From Lycorma delicatula (taxonomy: Eukaryota > Arthropoda > Insecta > Hemiptera > Fulgoridae), in the NCBI RefSeq assembly GCF_047948215.1, contig NC_134458.1, positions 85,949,260 to 86,013,259 on the forward strand: a stretch of 64,000 nucleotides of DNA. The letters are read 5' to 3'. A program made the translations under genes and the position numbers. Below the pieces are notes generated by a model, which was not told the DNA's origin, ran no database searches, and saw only the letters and a list, made by a program, of their open reading frames with translations. Below are positions 24,176 to 35,910 of this stretch, one piece after another (positions within the stretch are counted from its first letter, which is position 1; the number at the start of each line of letters is the position of its first letter).

Positions 24176-26574
24176 GAAGAAGGTGATCTGAATTTCATCT
24201 GCATTTCTGTGGGCTTAAATAACAGATTTGCAATTACATATTTGGTTCAGTAAAGAAAGCAAGAGAACAGTTCACTCTGGCCCTTTCCCACTCTAGCAAG
24301 ACAGAGATCAGATGCTTGTTATTCTTTGGAATGGATGTGCCATTTACTTGTCTGACTTGTTTCTAGTCTCAGAATTCATAAAACTTTTAAGTTGTAGCAA
24401 ACAACCATTTGGGTTGCATGTGATTAATCTTAAATTCTAAGAACTATAAATTGGATTTGTCACTGAATGAAGAAAGGTTTATTGCATCTCAAGGCTACAG
24501 TATTTGACATCTAAATGCAACTGTATTTCATTCAACTTTATCATACACTATTATTGGGTTATAGACATTTTTTTAAAAGAAAATAATAATGAAAGTTAAA
24601 TGACCACCATTTAAAAATGCTGATCATCTAACTGAATCAGAGAACACTGTAATACAGTAAAACCACTTTAAAAGGACTCTAGTGTGCACATTTGTTATTG
24701 TATTAAGTGTATTATGTTAAGAGTAATATTATATACAGTTCAGTGCTAATAAATATTGTCTGTATTACAAACAATTTTATAAAAACATTTTATACTATCT
24801 ACCACAACAATTCGTTACCATAGATTATTTCTGTTGTTAGAGGGACAAGAATAATGACACATCTAATTGATTTCAAATGAATTTTGAATAAATTTTAATG
24901 GTTTTGCATTCCCACAGCTTTTTTTCTTCAGCTGTAACCTGTTAAACTCATTTAATATTGAAAAATATGAAATTGCCCATGAGGAAAATTATCCAAAGTG
25001 AAATTGATAAGATTCTTCATATTAAATTATAAAGATATTTGAGCACTTGTTTTCTAACGATCAGTGGTCAATAACAGTATGATTATACAGTTATACAATT
25101 TAAGTAAAAGAGTCATTATCTTATTGCACTCCAAAATTATGTTACTGCTGAAGTAGAAGAAATCTTTTACATAGGGCAAAGCAAAATTTTTCTAGTCACA
25201 TGGAGTAATCAAAAGAAAGTAACAGTCTACCTATACAAATAGAAGCACTATAAATAGTTAAAAGTTTTAGCTGTTGAAGATATAAAAACTCAGGGTAGAA
25301 AGATCAATTAGAAATTAATAGCAGAGTTCAAATTGCTGGAGGATTTTATTAAAATTTAGAAATTTGGTGTAGGATAAGGAGGTATCAATGAAATATAATT
25401 GACATATTCATTTTTTACTATGTAACTCATAACTCTTGTAACCCAGTTCTTACACATGGTTCAAGAGTCTTGGATGGCTACAAGGAGAGAACTGGATTAG
25501 AGAAGCATTGCTCTCGCCTTTTATGTCAATCTGACAACTTGAATACTCCACCAATTTCAAATAAAGTAAGCTCTGAAGGTGTAATTCTAATAGAGGAGGA
25601 GTGTATAAGAGTGAAAATAAAATGGATAATGACCAAGCATACTAATGTAAGGGTTTTTATCCTCACATAAAATCTATGAGGTTTATGGATGAAAAGTGAT
25701 GCATTCATAATGTCCATGCCTGAGTGCTATTGTACCAGCAACTGGGCTGGATTGAGCTTTGAATACTATCTTAGCCTTGACACTTCATTTGCTGACACCC
25801 AATTTAATGATGATTACTTCAGAAAAACCTTTAATCCAAAAGATATATTTAGAACTGACAGGGACTTGACTTAAGACACAAAGATTATGTTAGATTTTTT
25901 ATTGCAGTGATTTTAATTTCTTAATTCTTAGAATAAAGAAATTAGAGATAAGATTTAGAATTAAGATCAGATTTAGAGTTTTATAGACCAGACTAAGAGT
26001 GTATTTAGATTGAAAAGAAATTTTTGATGGAAAAAATTTGTTAATTGAAAACCATTATTTCAGTCCTGATTCCATTCTTATCAGTATTGAAGTCAATGTA
26101 CTATTTCAATGAATTATTAGAGATGCTTGAATGTGTGAATTACTGAACAAAAAAGATACGATTGGTGAATAACATCAACTGAAAAAATTCCCCATACAGC
26201 CCATGATGTTTCTGGGACATTCCAAACTTCTCCCACATGAGTAATGCATATCTCAGAATATACAAAATATCCAGGGTATATCATGCACTAACATAGGTTA
26301 TCTCAGGAATATCGAAATTAACACAAGATAAGCAGAATTTCACAGTGATCTTGTACATTCCTATAGAATAAATAACTTACCTTAAAAATCTCAGAAAAAA
26401 GAAAGTTCAAGCAGTTTTTAATATTTTTATATAAAATAACAAAAAATTAAGACGGGTTTTAAATAAGTTATTGATGTTGGTAATCTGTAGATCTGTACCT
26501 TTAATCACAGTTTTTAATGTGAGTAAATTAATCTTTTATCCTAGATTCCTAAGAATTAAAAAAAATTCTTTATT

Positions 26575-26796
26575 GTTTAAATCAGAGGTTCCCAAACTTA
26601 TTTTTCTCATAGACCACTTTCAAAATTTTGCTGGTTCTGGTGGATCCCCTGCAGCTACATTTCTACCATATTTCCTCCAATTTCGCTCACGAATTGTGAA
26701 CCCCATTTTTTTGTCACGCCAACGTAGACCCCTGTCAAGTCTCGCGTGGACCCCTGGGGGTCCACCTGGACCACTTTGGGAATCAATGGTTTATAT
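26575..26796. mobile_element. hAT-type MITE, 206 bp, with 8-bp TSDs
   Basis: The element runs 26583-26788. It starts CAGAGGTTCCCAAACTT and ends with the complement of CATTGATTCCCAAAGTGG, so the termini form imperfect inverted repeats of the common hAT type (CAGnGGTTCCCAAACT). The flanks GTTTAAAT (26575-26582) and GTTTATAT (26789-26796) match 7 of 8, the TSD length of hAT elements. Inside are copies of the GACCCCTG motif and a GGACCCC-TG-GGGGTCC palindrome. It codes for nothing and would need a hAT transposase from elsewhere. Confidence 0.85.
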
Positions 26797-27279
26797 GGAT
26801 GCATACATTATGATTTATCAAAACAACAATAATTTTCAATTTTGAATCACCCATTTGATCCATATTATTGAAGAAGTCATGACCAGCATTCTCAACTTAT
26901 CTAGCCAACTAACAGCAACTGTGTCTACAGCAACATATATCCTATACAAGCATTTATGGTGAGGCATCTTATTCTTCCCTCAATTTTTCTTTGTTCGGCA
27001 GGTGTATTTTTCATCTTCATTTATTTTTTTGTCATGCTGAGTAATTCTAAAATTTAAGTTCTGACATTAGAAGGATTAAATTCTTATCTGTTCTGGGTGA
27101 CCGGTACTGCACCATTTGAATATAAAATTCATAATGTGCAGTACAGGGTTTGTATGTTCGGTGTGTAAATAAATACTGTTACTTGTTCGTGGCTCGATCA
27201 GGATATTGAGAGATTGACAATTGAAATTGTTTATGTAATTATAATTTATTAGTTTAAAAACATAAATAAAATAAAACAA

Positions 27280-27395
27280 ATCAATAATAATGACAACAGT
27301 AATAATAATAAATGACCAATAATAATCAAATAATTATAATAATCACAACCACAAAAATAATAATAAGTGTCAATAATAATAATAATAAACAATAA
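27280..27395. repeat. AAT-rich low-complexity run
   Basis: Repeated AATAATAAT blocks with interruptions. Confidence 0.7.
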
Positions 27396-27805
27396 TTACA
27401 TATAAAACAGAATTTAAAGTAAGGTCAGAATTTATTTACAGGTAGTTAAATATTAAAAACCAGGATTTAGTCAAAAGACATTATCAATTACCACTAATAT
27501 TTACACTAAAAGACATTATCATGATCACTAATATTTACACCTTTAACAACTCGTATTATATTACTAGGAAGGTAAAATTAGACTAAAGTTCTTTTACTGC
27601 AAATGCCTTTTCTGTTCATTAATAAAACTACCTTATAGTTTATGAATGAGTTCAGTACTTTATCTCTTTCGCTAATTTCCTATCGGTAACTCACGGAACA
27701 GATTCCTGTATTCATGTAATGTCCAAACTGGAATGCCTGTGGCGTCATGTCGAACACACTATACACCCTTCAGTACTACAAGTTGACAGATAACGCTGTC
27801 TTACA

Positions 27806-27835
27806 ATCGCGTGCTAATGCTAATTAGCACGCGAT
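27806..27835. repeat. Perfect 13-bp-arm hairpin
   Basis: ATCGCGTGCTAAT-GCTA-ATTAGCACGCGAT. It is followed by two direct copies of ATACTCGCTTC at 27843-27853 and 27862-27872. Confidence 0.85.
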
Positions 27836-28832
27836 AATGCATATACTCGCTTCACATGCTAATACTCGCTTCTTAAAAACTGATCTTAACTCGTCTTTCT
27901 TGGAGTATTTATACTCCTGTCCTCTTGACCTGCAGAACCAGACCCAAGTAGAAGCGTGAAAATGATCGTCAGAGACTTTCTATTTTCCCATAAATTCCTA
28001 CTCTGGTCTGGTAATTTTTCTCATTGAACAACATCTTTTCATACTGCAAAGGTGTGTCAGCAGGTAGTATTACAAAGAACGATGGTTAAACGGACCTGTT
28101 AGCCTTAGAAGAAGGATTCCTTTTAGTCCCCTTCTGGATTCCTTTCATTTGTTATTTTCTGCTACTTTCTTCTTTAATTGGCAGGAATCCGTTACTCAGG
28201 TCCGTTATACCGGTCTTGTTAAAATACTTATACTTTAACTGACTATATCATTATTATACATTACATAGGTCACGTCAGAAATAAATTTATTTAGTTTTTT
28301 GATTGTATGTTTTGGATATATATTATATACTGGATTTAATACATACTGCAAATAATTGTGTTGAACAACCAAATTTTAACGCAAATTAATGAATAATTTA
28401 TTTTGCTATAAAAATCTTGAAATATTAAAATATATTTTAACAATTTAAACATTTTTGTATTAATAAATTTACATGAGTTTTGCAAATTTAAAATCTTTGA
28501 AATTATTATTTTTGTATTAAATGTCAAAAACAATTGGGTCGACTGTATTTAAAGCATTAGGTATTTCGTAGTACAGAAAGTATTGTCAATTCACAGGTTT
28601 ATTTTCTATATTATTGTAATATTTTGTTACAAATTTTATAATAATTCAAGGATTATATATTTTTGAAACTTTTACTTTTTATTATGAAAAATAGTCCCAT
28701 CATTTTTAATAAAATATTTTCCAAATATATTTGGGAAAAAAAGATAAAATATTATATCAGAGATGTCTAACATCAGTTAATTTCCTTTCGTTTTAGTTAA
28801 AGTAGTCTACAAACGTTTTTATTACAATATTG

Positions 28833-28879
28833 AAAAGGACTCCTTACAGTATTGAAAAATATTTAATATGAGTCCTTTT
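28833..28879. repeat. 10-bp-arm stem with 27-base loop
   Basis: AAAAGGACTC (28833-28842) and its complement GAGTCCTTTT (28870-28879). Two copies of ATTGAAAA lie at and within the stem. Confidence 0.6.
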
Positions 28880-28909
28880 TTCTTTAACTATTTCTTTATA
28901 CTTGAAAAT

Positions 28910-29095
28910 GCACGAGAGGCTAAGGGAGAGAGAGCACTGTCGCTCCCGCAGTGTCGACCCTGGCGTGCTGGTGGAAGGTAGTATTTTTTTTACTCCGCGT
29001 GTGTATGGAACGTTCCTTGTTCGTTCCCTTTTCTAGTTTATTCGGTGGAAGGAATATGAAAGCGGTTTAGTTGTTTTTTCAGTGGTGATCAGAAG
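28910..29095 (+). promoter_or_regulatory. Probable 5' UTR / promoter-proximal region of the amphiphysin exon
   Basis: A patch richer in G and C than the flanks precedes the start codon, with GAGAG and CGCTCCCGCAG motifs. No certain TATA box or initiator could be named. An upstream ATG at 29056 is followed in frame by a stop five codons on and would only make a very short upstream frame. Inferred from position only. Confidence 0.35.
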
Positions 29096-29164
29096 ATGGC
29101 CGAAAGAAAGTGTTCTTTGATTGCCAAATCTGTCCAAAAACACGCTGGGAGGTCGAAAGAGAAG
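29096..29164 (+). CDS. Amph: Amphiphysin/BIN-family protein, first coding exon (partial)
   Basis: ATG 29096 opens MAERKCSLIAKSVQKHAGRS followed by KEK. This matches the start of insect amphiphysin, whose N-BAR domain begins with an amphipathic helix of the form AKSVQKHAGRAKEK and bends membranes at T-tubules and endocytic sites. The family's first coding exon normally ends right after this KEK. Here the bases after GAGAAG are GAAATT, so the expected GT donor is GA. Reading on gives 16 unrelated codons and a TAG. The next exon (normally beginning LQNLGK) was not found in the window and may lie to the right of it. The exon may be real with an unusual donor, hit by a sequence error, or a dead copy. 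Confidence 0.6.
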
Positions 29165-31117
29165 GAAATTAGTAAAAAAAAACTAATTATGTATTTGTTT
29201 CTGTGTACATAGAAATTTAAATTAAGCACCGTTGGATCATAGTGTTTTTAAGCGGACATTTTATTAAATTATTATCAAATAATACTAAAAAAAATATTAT
29301 CTGTATTGATATTGTATTATGTATTCGTTTAAACCGAATGTGGTTTTTAAGCACAGTGTGTTTAAAAACCGTGCCCCATATTCTTGAATGTGATAAAGTG
29401 TAGAATTGATTATTATCCTGCTTCCAGCTATTCTATTTGTTTCATTTTTTCGGTTCTTTTATTTTACAGAAAACCTTAACCATGGGCTGGAAAAGGCCCA
29501 GAAAAAATTTAGCTACGAGCCGCCATTGAAAATAACTAGGTTCGTCCCTGTGCGCGCATCACGCAAAAACTGCTAAACAGATTTTAATAAGACGTAGCAG
29601 ATTTATACCTTAGAGGCTTGGTCACCGTCTCCAGCTGGAATTATCACCATATTCCTAACGGGAATTAAGATATTAAACATATTCATTGAAGAGAAAAGAT
29701 TAATCCTCTTAATTAATTTCTGTCACCATGGTAACAAAGATATAATGATATAAAACGAGTAATTTTTTTCTTTAAAGAATATCTGTAAAATATTTAATAT
29801 TTTATTAGTTTATTATTGTTATTGGTAGTAGCTTAAATTGGCACAATTAGCGAATTATAAAATTCTTTTAAAATTTTTTTTTTTGAAGTTAAAATAGTAT
29901 GCCTTCAAGAAAGGGAAGTAAGTTTTTATTATTTAGCCTGCCAAAAAATGAGAGAATATTGGTCCTCTGAAACAGCTGAAGTGCGTGATTTCGGTTAGCT
30001 CCTGACAGAGCGTTACGCCCATACTCGAGCTGTAGCGTTGTCGATACAGCTTTGTATCAGAGCTTCTGCGTTAAGAACGAGGGAAATGTTGGAGGACAAG
30101 AGAATTTTTCAGGTATTAATTGTTATTTATCAGTATTATTCTCACAATCATGAGGACAACGAACTCATCGGAGGTCTAGGGGGCGAAGTCCTGACCGGGT
30201 TGTTTTTAAATATTTTTACAGTGATTTTTAGTTTTAATTTTTATTATATTTGCACAATTTATATATTTTTTAGATTAATAATTTTTGTATTTCAAATGAT
30301 TTTTGTATTTTTTCATTCATACATTTTTAACTTTTTAATTATATTTTTGTAAACAATATTCATGATTCGTTCTTTATTTCAAATCGACTTTTTATAAAAA
30401 TAAGATTAACTCATATTTTTATTTATTTATTTTCTCATAGGGAATACATGAAATCGAACTTATACGATTCATTTTTTTAAAGGTGGTACAGGTCCTAGGT
30501 AGTTTGTAAAAAAAAAGATAATAATTTTTCTTCACTTCTTAAACTACGATAGATATTTGTAGAGTTCATAACATTTCTAAGTAACAGAAGTAGTATTAAC
30601 AATAATTGTGTTACCAGGGTTAGAAGAGGCAAATATTTACAAAATACTGGTGACCTGTAATGCACCAGTGGAAACACAGACAGTGAGGAATGTACTGCAG
30701 CCACTGTGTTAACCGAGTGTATTTCGCGTTTAAATTAAATAGGTATAGGGGTCGAATCTCTTAATTAACCATTGTAGTTTATTATTAAAAGTTCTGAGTT
30801 TGTTGTTTTTATTAAAAATTATAAGAAAATTAAATATCTGATCAATTTTATAAGGTAGAAGGTTATTGGTAGAAGGTTAAGGTAGAAGATTTATCCAATA
30901 TAGCTAGGTCAGATAACTTATATTTTTGCAAATTTTTTAATAGCCTCTTTATTAGCTAAAATTTAAGTTGAATTTTTTAGAAGCATTAATTTAGAAGATA
31001 TTATGATGAGTTATTTTACGATTAATGCCTGTATAATTAGGCTTATAAAAATTGACTAGCTATATAGTTTATAGTAATACTGATTCGTTTTCATAGCTAG
31101 TATATATTTTGATTAGC
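29165..31117. other. AT-rich DNA, presumably intronic if the amphiphysin exon is real
   Basis: It contains a stem at 29342-29370 and a patch at 29540-29700 with wording typical of insect interspersed repeats (CGCATCACGCAAAAACTGCT...). No exon was recognised. A 104-codon open frame at 30038-30352 is T-rich and unassigned. Confidence 0.45.
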
Positions 31118-33181
31118 GGACGTTTGATCCACACGGTAAGGTTCACTTACGCTGAGGTTCACAAAAAGTCCGATGTCCACTGTTTTGTTTGTCCATTTAT
31201 TTAACGTCCATTGTACTTTTGTTCACCATTAGTTTTGGTCCATTTTCTTTTAGAATGTCATCTACGTATCTTTTATTGAATGAGACCTTAGAATTTAATT
31301 TCTCTAATACTTCGATTTCTAAATATATATTTATATATGTGCATCGTAAAGGTTCCAATACACAGGAAATAGCAATCAAATAATATAGACATAATTATCT
31401 AAAGATGAGTCATGTATGAGTAGGCGATCTATTACAACAAGGGTGGGGATAAAATATTGTTATCTAAGATGGCTAGACCAGTTAATTTCTTAGTATGGAA
31501 GAACATAATTCATCGAAAATTATGGCAGAGGTGGTTTATTTATTCTAAAAAATTAACCAATGCTACATTTCAACAACTACACATACCATTTCTATTCATT
31601 TAGTAAAGATGCTTTACAACGGTATTGGAGGTGTGAACAACGAAGCTTTTGCAATGCTAGATGTACTACTGGGAGTGACCTTGAAGATATACAAGTGCAG
31701 AAGGATGGTACGAGAAATCATGAGCATGGAGCAGGTGTGCAAGGGTAGGTAAGGGACAACTTAAAGCGCCGCGCTGAAAGAAATCCACATGAACCCCCAG
31801 CACAGACCATGAGGTTGACTTTACGAGACGTACATGAGGAAGAACTGCTTTTATGCTACCTGAAAGGAATACATTGCGACGACAAATTAATCGAAATCAA
31901 AATAGAGGCCGACCGGCCAATCCCGCTTCATTGCAAGACACTGACATTCCCGATGAATACCGTGTTATTCGTGCTGGAGAGAGGTTTCTTTTGTACGATT
32001 CCGGACCAGAAGATGAGAACAGAATACTTATTTTTGCCACCGTGGAAAACCTGAGACTGCTCTCTGCTAGCCTAATGATGTTCGTGGACAGTACTTTTAA
32101 GACGGCGCCAAATCAATTCGTGCAGTTATTTATATTACACGGTATTTTCCGATGACATGTGTCTTCCCATTTGTATATCTTCTGACTCCGCGGAAAACGG
32201 AGGACACGTATCGACTGCTAGACGAACGTGTTGTGGGTCGAGAAGCAAATATTCATGTACATCCTGGAACTATCATGATGAATTTCGTGTTGGCAAATAT
32301 AAACGCAGCTCGACAAATTTTTCCAAATACAAATATAAAGGGTTGCTTATTCCATCGGTCTCAATCGATCTGGCGTCAAATTTAGTCAATGGGATTTGCA
32401 GCAGAATATAACACCACAGGGAGTGAAGTACGGAAGCAAATTTCATTGCTGCTGGGATTACCATTTGTTCCCGTGGAAGGTGTCCTTGATGACATTGTTG
32501 AAATAATGTCAGAGGATCTAGACGGTCTGGTAGAATACGTCGAGCGGGTATAAGTAAAAGGAAGACGAGTTCGAGGCCGACGGAGAGCCAAAAACGCAGG
32601 ATTCCCTGTCACAATCCCGTCGAGGATGGCATAATAAATTTCAGAAGTTGATAACTGTTCACCATCCCTCCCTATGGAGATTCATAGATACAATGATAGA
32701 TGAACAGCAACAAAATCAACAAGATATCACTCGAGCTGCTAAGAGGCCACATTAACATAAGACCGTCTGTGAACAAAACATATTTAGCAAACCAAACGAT
32801 AAGTTGGTTTGAAGTTGTGCAACGATATCAACAATATAAGGACGAACAACGCATGACAACTAACCTGAGGGCCGTCGCGTATAAACTAAAGGTGAACTCT
32901 GCAGAATTGATCTATGAATGAAATCTGTAACAACTAATTATAGGTATATGTCATAATTATTTCTGGAATACATACACAATAAATAAATAAAAAAATTATA
33001 TATCTCTTTTTTATTTATCTCGGCAAATATGCGATGAACTTTATTTAAAGGTCTTCTACTGGACAGTTACCTGGACATTACCTGGAACTGACATAAGTGC
33101 GATGAACGAAACTGGAATATGGACTAAATAATTAATGGATATTGGACTTCAGATGGACCTTACAGTGTGAACCAAACGTCC
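31118..33181 (+). mobile_element. Mutator-like element (MULE) with terminal inverted repeats, dead
   Basis: The left end GGACGTTTGATCCACACGG (31118 on) and the complement of the right end GGACGTTTGGTTCACACTG (33181 back) match at 24 of the first 28 positions. Inside each end lie repeated subterminal motifs: GTCCA four times on the left (about 31172-31242) and TGGAC five times on the right (about 33059-33159). Between them is a broken FLYWCH plus MULE transposase gene. The total of 2064 bp is compact. I could not find the 8-10 bp TSD usual for MULEs, so the flanks may have decayed. Confidence 0.82.
31560..32925 (+). pseudogene. MULE transposase with N-terminal FLYWCH zinc finger, broken
   Basis: The FLYWCH finger reads RYWRCEQRSFCNARC (31620-31664), with NHEHG (about 31716) supplying the histidines. 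An EPPAQTMR linker follows, then IPDEYRVIRAGERFLLYDSG and ILIFATVENLRLLSASLMMF-VDSTFKTAP (31950-32112), whose D is the first catalytic residue of MULE transposases. The next blocks are VYLLTPRKTEDTYRLLDERV (32172 on) and the CLFHRSQSIWRQI segment (about 32344-32385), which matches the CxFH motif. The C-terminus reads HPSLWRFIDTMIDEQQQNQQ and ends VAYKLKVNSAELIYE-stop near 32921. At least six frame changes separate the parts, so no protein can be made. Confidence 0.85.
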
Positions 33182-34827
33182 TAGAAGCTTTATTTTATAC
33201 ACAATTCACACTTGATATGTTCTGAAAACTACTATGGGTTTTTTCTATGTAAGAAAATAATTGCTTTACCATCGTAAGTTCATTTTCATGAACTGTATGA
33301 AAAAAGGGATACAAATTTGAATAATTTTTTCAGTAAAAAAGTTACATTTAATTTATTGATTTTATAGGCAAATGTATCAGTTATATAAACTTTTAATGAC
33401 TTATTCGAAGTGATTGATGTAGCTGGATGTAAGCTCTTTACATGAATGAATATTTATATTTTTTTGTGTAATAAAATTTGTGTTTTTATTGCAATTTTTT
33501 ACTTTTGTTAAAAAAGGGTATATTTTAATCTATATAACGTGAAATGCATCTTCATAAAATACATAGGTAGGGAGTTGAGATGAAATATTATATACAAATA
33601 GTTACAAAAACACTTTACCTGCAGAAATCGGATCATGGAATTTAGTTTCTTACTTCCTAGAATGAGATGAAATTTTTTTAAGTAAATGATCTTCGTCCCT
33701 TTGACTTTAAATTACAACATTCTGTTTTTGTTTCTTTTTGCTCGCGAAAAGAATTTTGCCTTAAAAAAAACCGTTTTCTCTTTTTTTTGCTAAAAGATAC
33801 TCGGTTCTTTCTTTTTCATGTTAACCACTGTCCATTTGATATTGAAAACTTATTGTACAATGGAAAAAGGTGTGCGTTCGTATGTAAAGTAAAGGAAGTG
33901 AAAACTCGTAATAGTTATTAAAAAATTGCTAATACTTTATTTGAAAAATATAAATCTATATAAAAGTAAAACAAAATAAAAAATGTCTATAACTTTAAAT
34001 TTTTGTTTGTTCCTAATAAGATGTATTATTCGTAACAGTTTTGTGATTTATTATTTTCTCTTGAAAACGTTTTCTTTGTTTCTATGGTATTTCGATTTAT
34101 TTTGTGACTAATAATTTAAAAAAAAAAACAAATATATATAATTTCTCTTTATTATTATCTTTTATCAAGAAAATGATTCGGTAAACTTTTTCCCTTAATG
34201 TGCTGCTGGATTATGATTAATTATTTATCGACGATGCTCATCAATAGGTCTTGTTCGGTAATGGGGAATGGAAGTAAAAATTAAGTCGAGCGATGCGAAT
34301 TTTATTACATTGTAATATTTTGTGCAGCCCCGTATAACTCTAATACTATAAAACCTTGTTGAAATTCAAAATACATGTTAAAATTGGCAAGTAGATGTTC
34401 CGTAATAATATTTATACAGAATTAAAAAAAAGTAATTTGGTTCCATACAGAAAACCAATTTAGTCCAAATTAAATATTTTTGTAGCTGCTATCTGTATAA
34501 ATGTCAGAACATCTTTAGCCATCGTAGGCAAACTTGATTTTCTTACACTACTGTATAGCAAATAATTTTTTACTAAAATAACTTTCTGAATAAATGGACT
34601 GACCTTAGCAAATTTTTGTGGCACTGATCGAACGAAGCTATATTTATGACGGCTAAGGTCAAATTATGACGGCTTTCTAATTTTTATAGAGTTTTACTAT
34701 AAGGTTTCTTTCTAGTAGGCAGAATTACATATATGTAACGAATTTTCATATAATTTTCCTCCTTCAAAACCAGTCTAGTAAGTCTAGTAATACTACTTCT
34801 GGTATATGAATTTATGAGTACACATGC

Positions 34828-34861
<34 letters not shown>

Positions 34862-35480
34862 CTTTTCTTATAAATATACATTTATATTTATAATTTATAT
34901 TTTTATATAAATATAAAAAAGCTGACAAAGTGTATTGCATGACTTCCACGGCTATTAATAATACAAATTAAAAGTTAGAGCCAAAAAAAAACAAAAACAA
35001 CAGAATATATATAAATTTTTACAGTGGTGAATAAATTTTACGAAAATATTTTATAAAAATATTCAAATAGATTAAGCTTAATAAATTTGCTTAGTAAAGT
35101 TTTCTTTAAATCTAAATACCCCTTCAATAAAAGCTAAAATATGTAAAAGAAAATTTTTATAAAACTTTTCTGCATTTAGGTCCGGGATCTATAACCTAAA
35201 AAAATGATAGACATTTCTTGATATCTATATATTAAATAGAAACTTTCAACAATTTTTGAAAGATATTTAAACCGAAGGAAGATAGAGAAAAAGAACAAAA
35301 AAAATCTATTTCAATTTTAAGTGGTGAGGTAAAATTAAAAAAAAAAATATTTATGTATCCATTGTAGGTAAAAAATTCGCTTTAATAAAGCTTTCTCTAA
35401 AATCCTTCTGAAGAAAACCAAAATTGTTTTTTTTTCGCAATATTCCCCACCCTCTTTACGAATTTTGAAAAAGAAAGCAT
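33182..35480. other. AT-rich DNA without recognisable gene
   Basis: Nothing assignable apart from the TA run at 34831-34861. Confidence 0.5.
34831..34861. repeat. (TA)n microsatellite
   Basis: Uninterrupted run of about 15 TA units. Confidence 0.95.
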
Positions 35481-35489
35481 TATCATGAT

Positions 35490-35573
35490 CACTGCCCCAT
35501 GTATAGAAATATTTGAGCCAAATTTGAAGAAAATTGGTTTGGCCACTGCTGTTGTAAGGTCAAAAGCAGTGTG

Positions 35574-35607
<34 letters not shown>

Positions 35608-35640
35608 ATATATAAATACGCACATACATACATATATTTT
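35490..35640. repeat. Interspersed-repeat fragment ending in a (CA)n microsatellite
   Basis: The wording GAGCCAAATTTGAAGAAAAT-TGGTTTGGCC resembles segments found in many insect interspersed repeats. It runs into (CA)n at 35575-35605, then TA/CATA repeats. Repeat fragments with microsatellite tails are common in insects; the class is uncertain. Confidence 0.5.
35575..35605. repeat. (CA)n microsatellite
   Basis: Uninterrupted run of about 15 CA units. Confidence 0.95.
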
Positions 35641-35815
35641 TTAGGTCTAAATGAACTTGTTGAACCCTTAAACTTAAAGATTTGAAAAAACTTTATATCC
35701 CATTTTTGACATGAACATTATACTTCTCCTTTAATATAGCAATACATATATATATATAGATTTGTTGTAATTTAAGTCTATGGTCATTTTATAATTACTG
35801 TTTACGAAAAAAATT

Positions 35816-35910
35816 GTCGATCTCCGTAGCGGAGTGGTAGCGTCTTGGCCTTTCATCCGGGGATCCTGAGTTCGAGTCCCGGTCAGGCGTAGGATTTTTC
35901 ATTCGGGACA
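35816..35910 (+). mobile_element. tRNA-derived SINE (type B, copy 2), head only
   Basis: The head aligns with that at 13930. It has an A-box-like TAGCGGAGTGG (35827-35837), an anticodon-arm CTTTCAT (again TTC in anticodon position), B box GAGTTCGAGTCCC (35868-35880) and then GGTCAGGCGTAG. The 3' domain seen in copy 1 is not recognisable, and I find no TSDs. It is likely a truncated or old copy rather than a tRNA gene, because the acceptor stem does not pair. Confidence 0.75.

Larger units (their letters stand above)
18956..26574. other. Long AT-rich stretch without a supported gene
   Basis: Small items inside it are listed separately: two adjacent hairpins (19696-19753), a possible minus-strand leader exon (22502-22590), a TG run (23575-23594) and a dispersed repeat (24085-24175). 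Open frames near 20253-21045 and 25470-25874 are of moderate complexity, but I cannot assign them to any family. Confidence 0.5.
26797..28900. other. AT-rich DNA with one more complex patch, unassigned
   Basis: Apart from an AAT-rich run (27280-27395) and a strong hairpin (27806-27835), the stretch 27640-28220 has more G, C and CpG than its surroundings and may be a solo LTR or a MITE. I found no convincing ends. Confidence 0.4.

Noticed and set aside
25470..25874. Three open frames of 60-66 codons that look more complex than the flanks
   Set aside because: No family recognised, frames overlap on opposite strands, and no good splice sites bound them.
27099..28215. GACCGGTA / TACCGGTC as possible terminal inverted repeats of a 1.1-kb element
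   Set aside because: Only 8 bp, and the core ACCGGT is itself a palindrome, so the match is weak evidence.
30038..30352. 104-codon plus-strand open frame with many hydrophobic residues
   Set aside because: T-rich DNA gives Phe/Ile/Leu runs in any frame; not evidence of a membrane protein.
34684..35685. Open frames made of Tyr-Ile or His-Thr runs
   Set aside because: They are translations of the TA and CA microsatellites.
35816..35890. tRNA gene
   Set aside because: Acceptor stem unpaired and sequence aligns with the SINE head at 13930.
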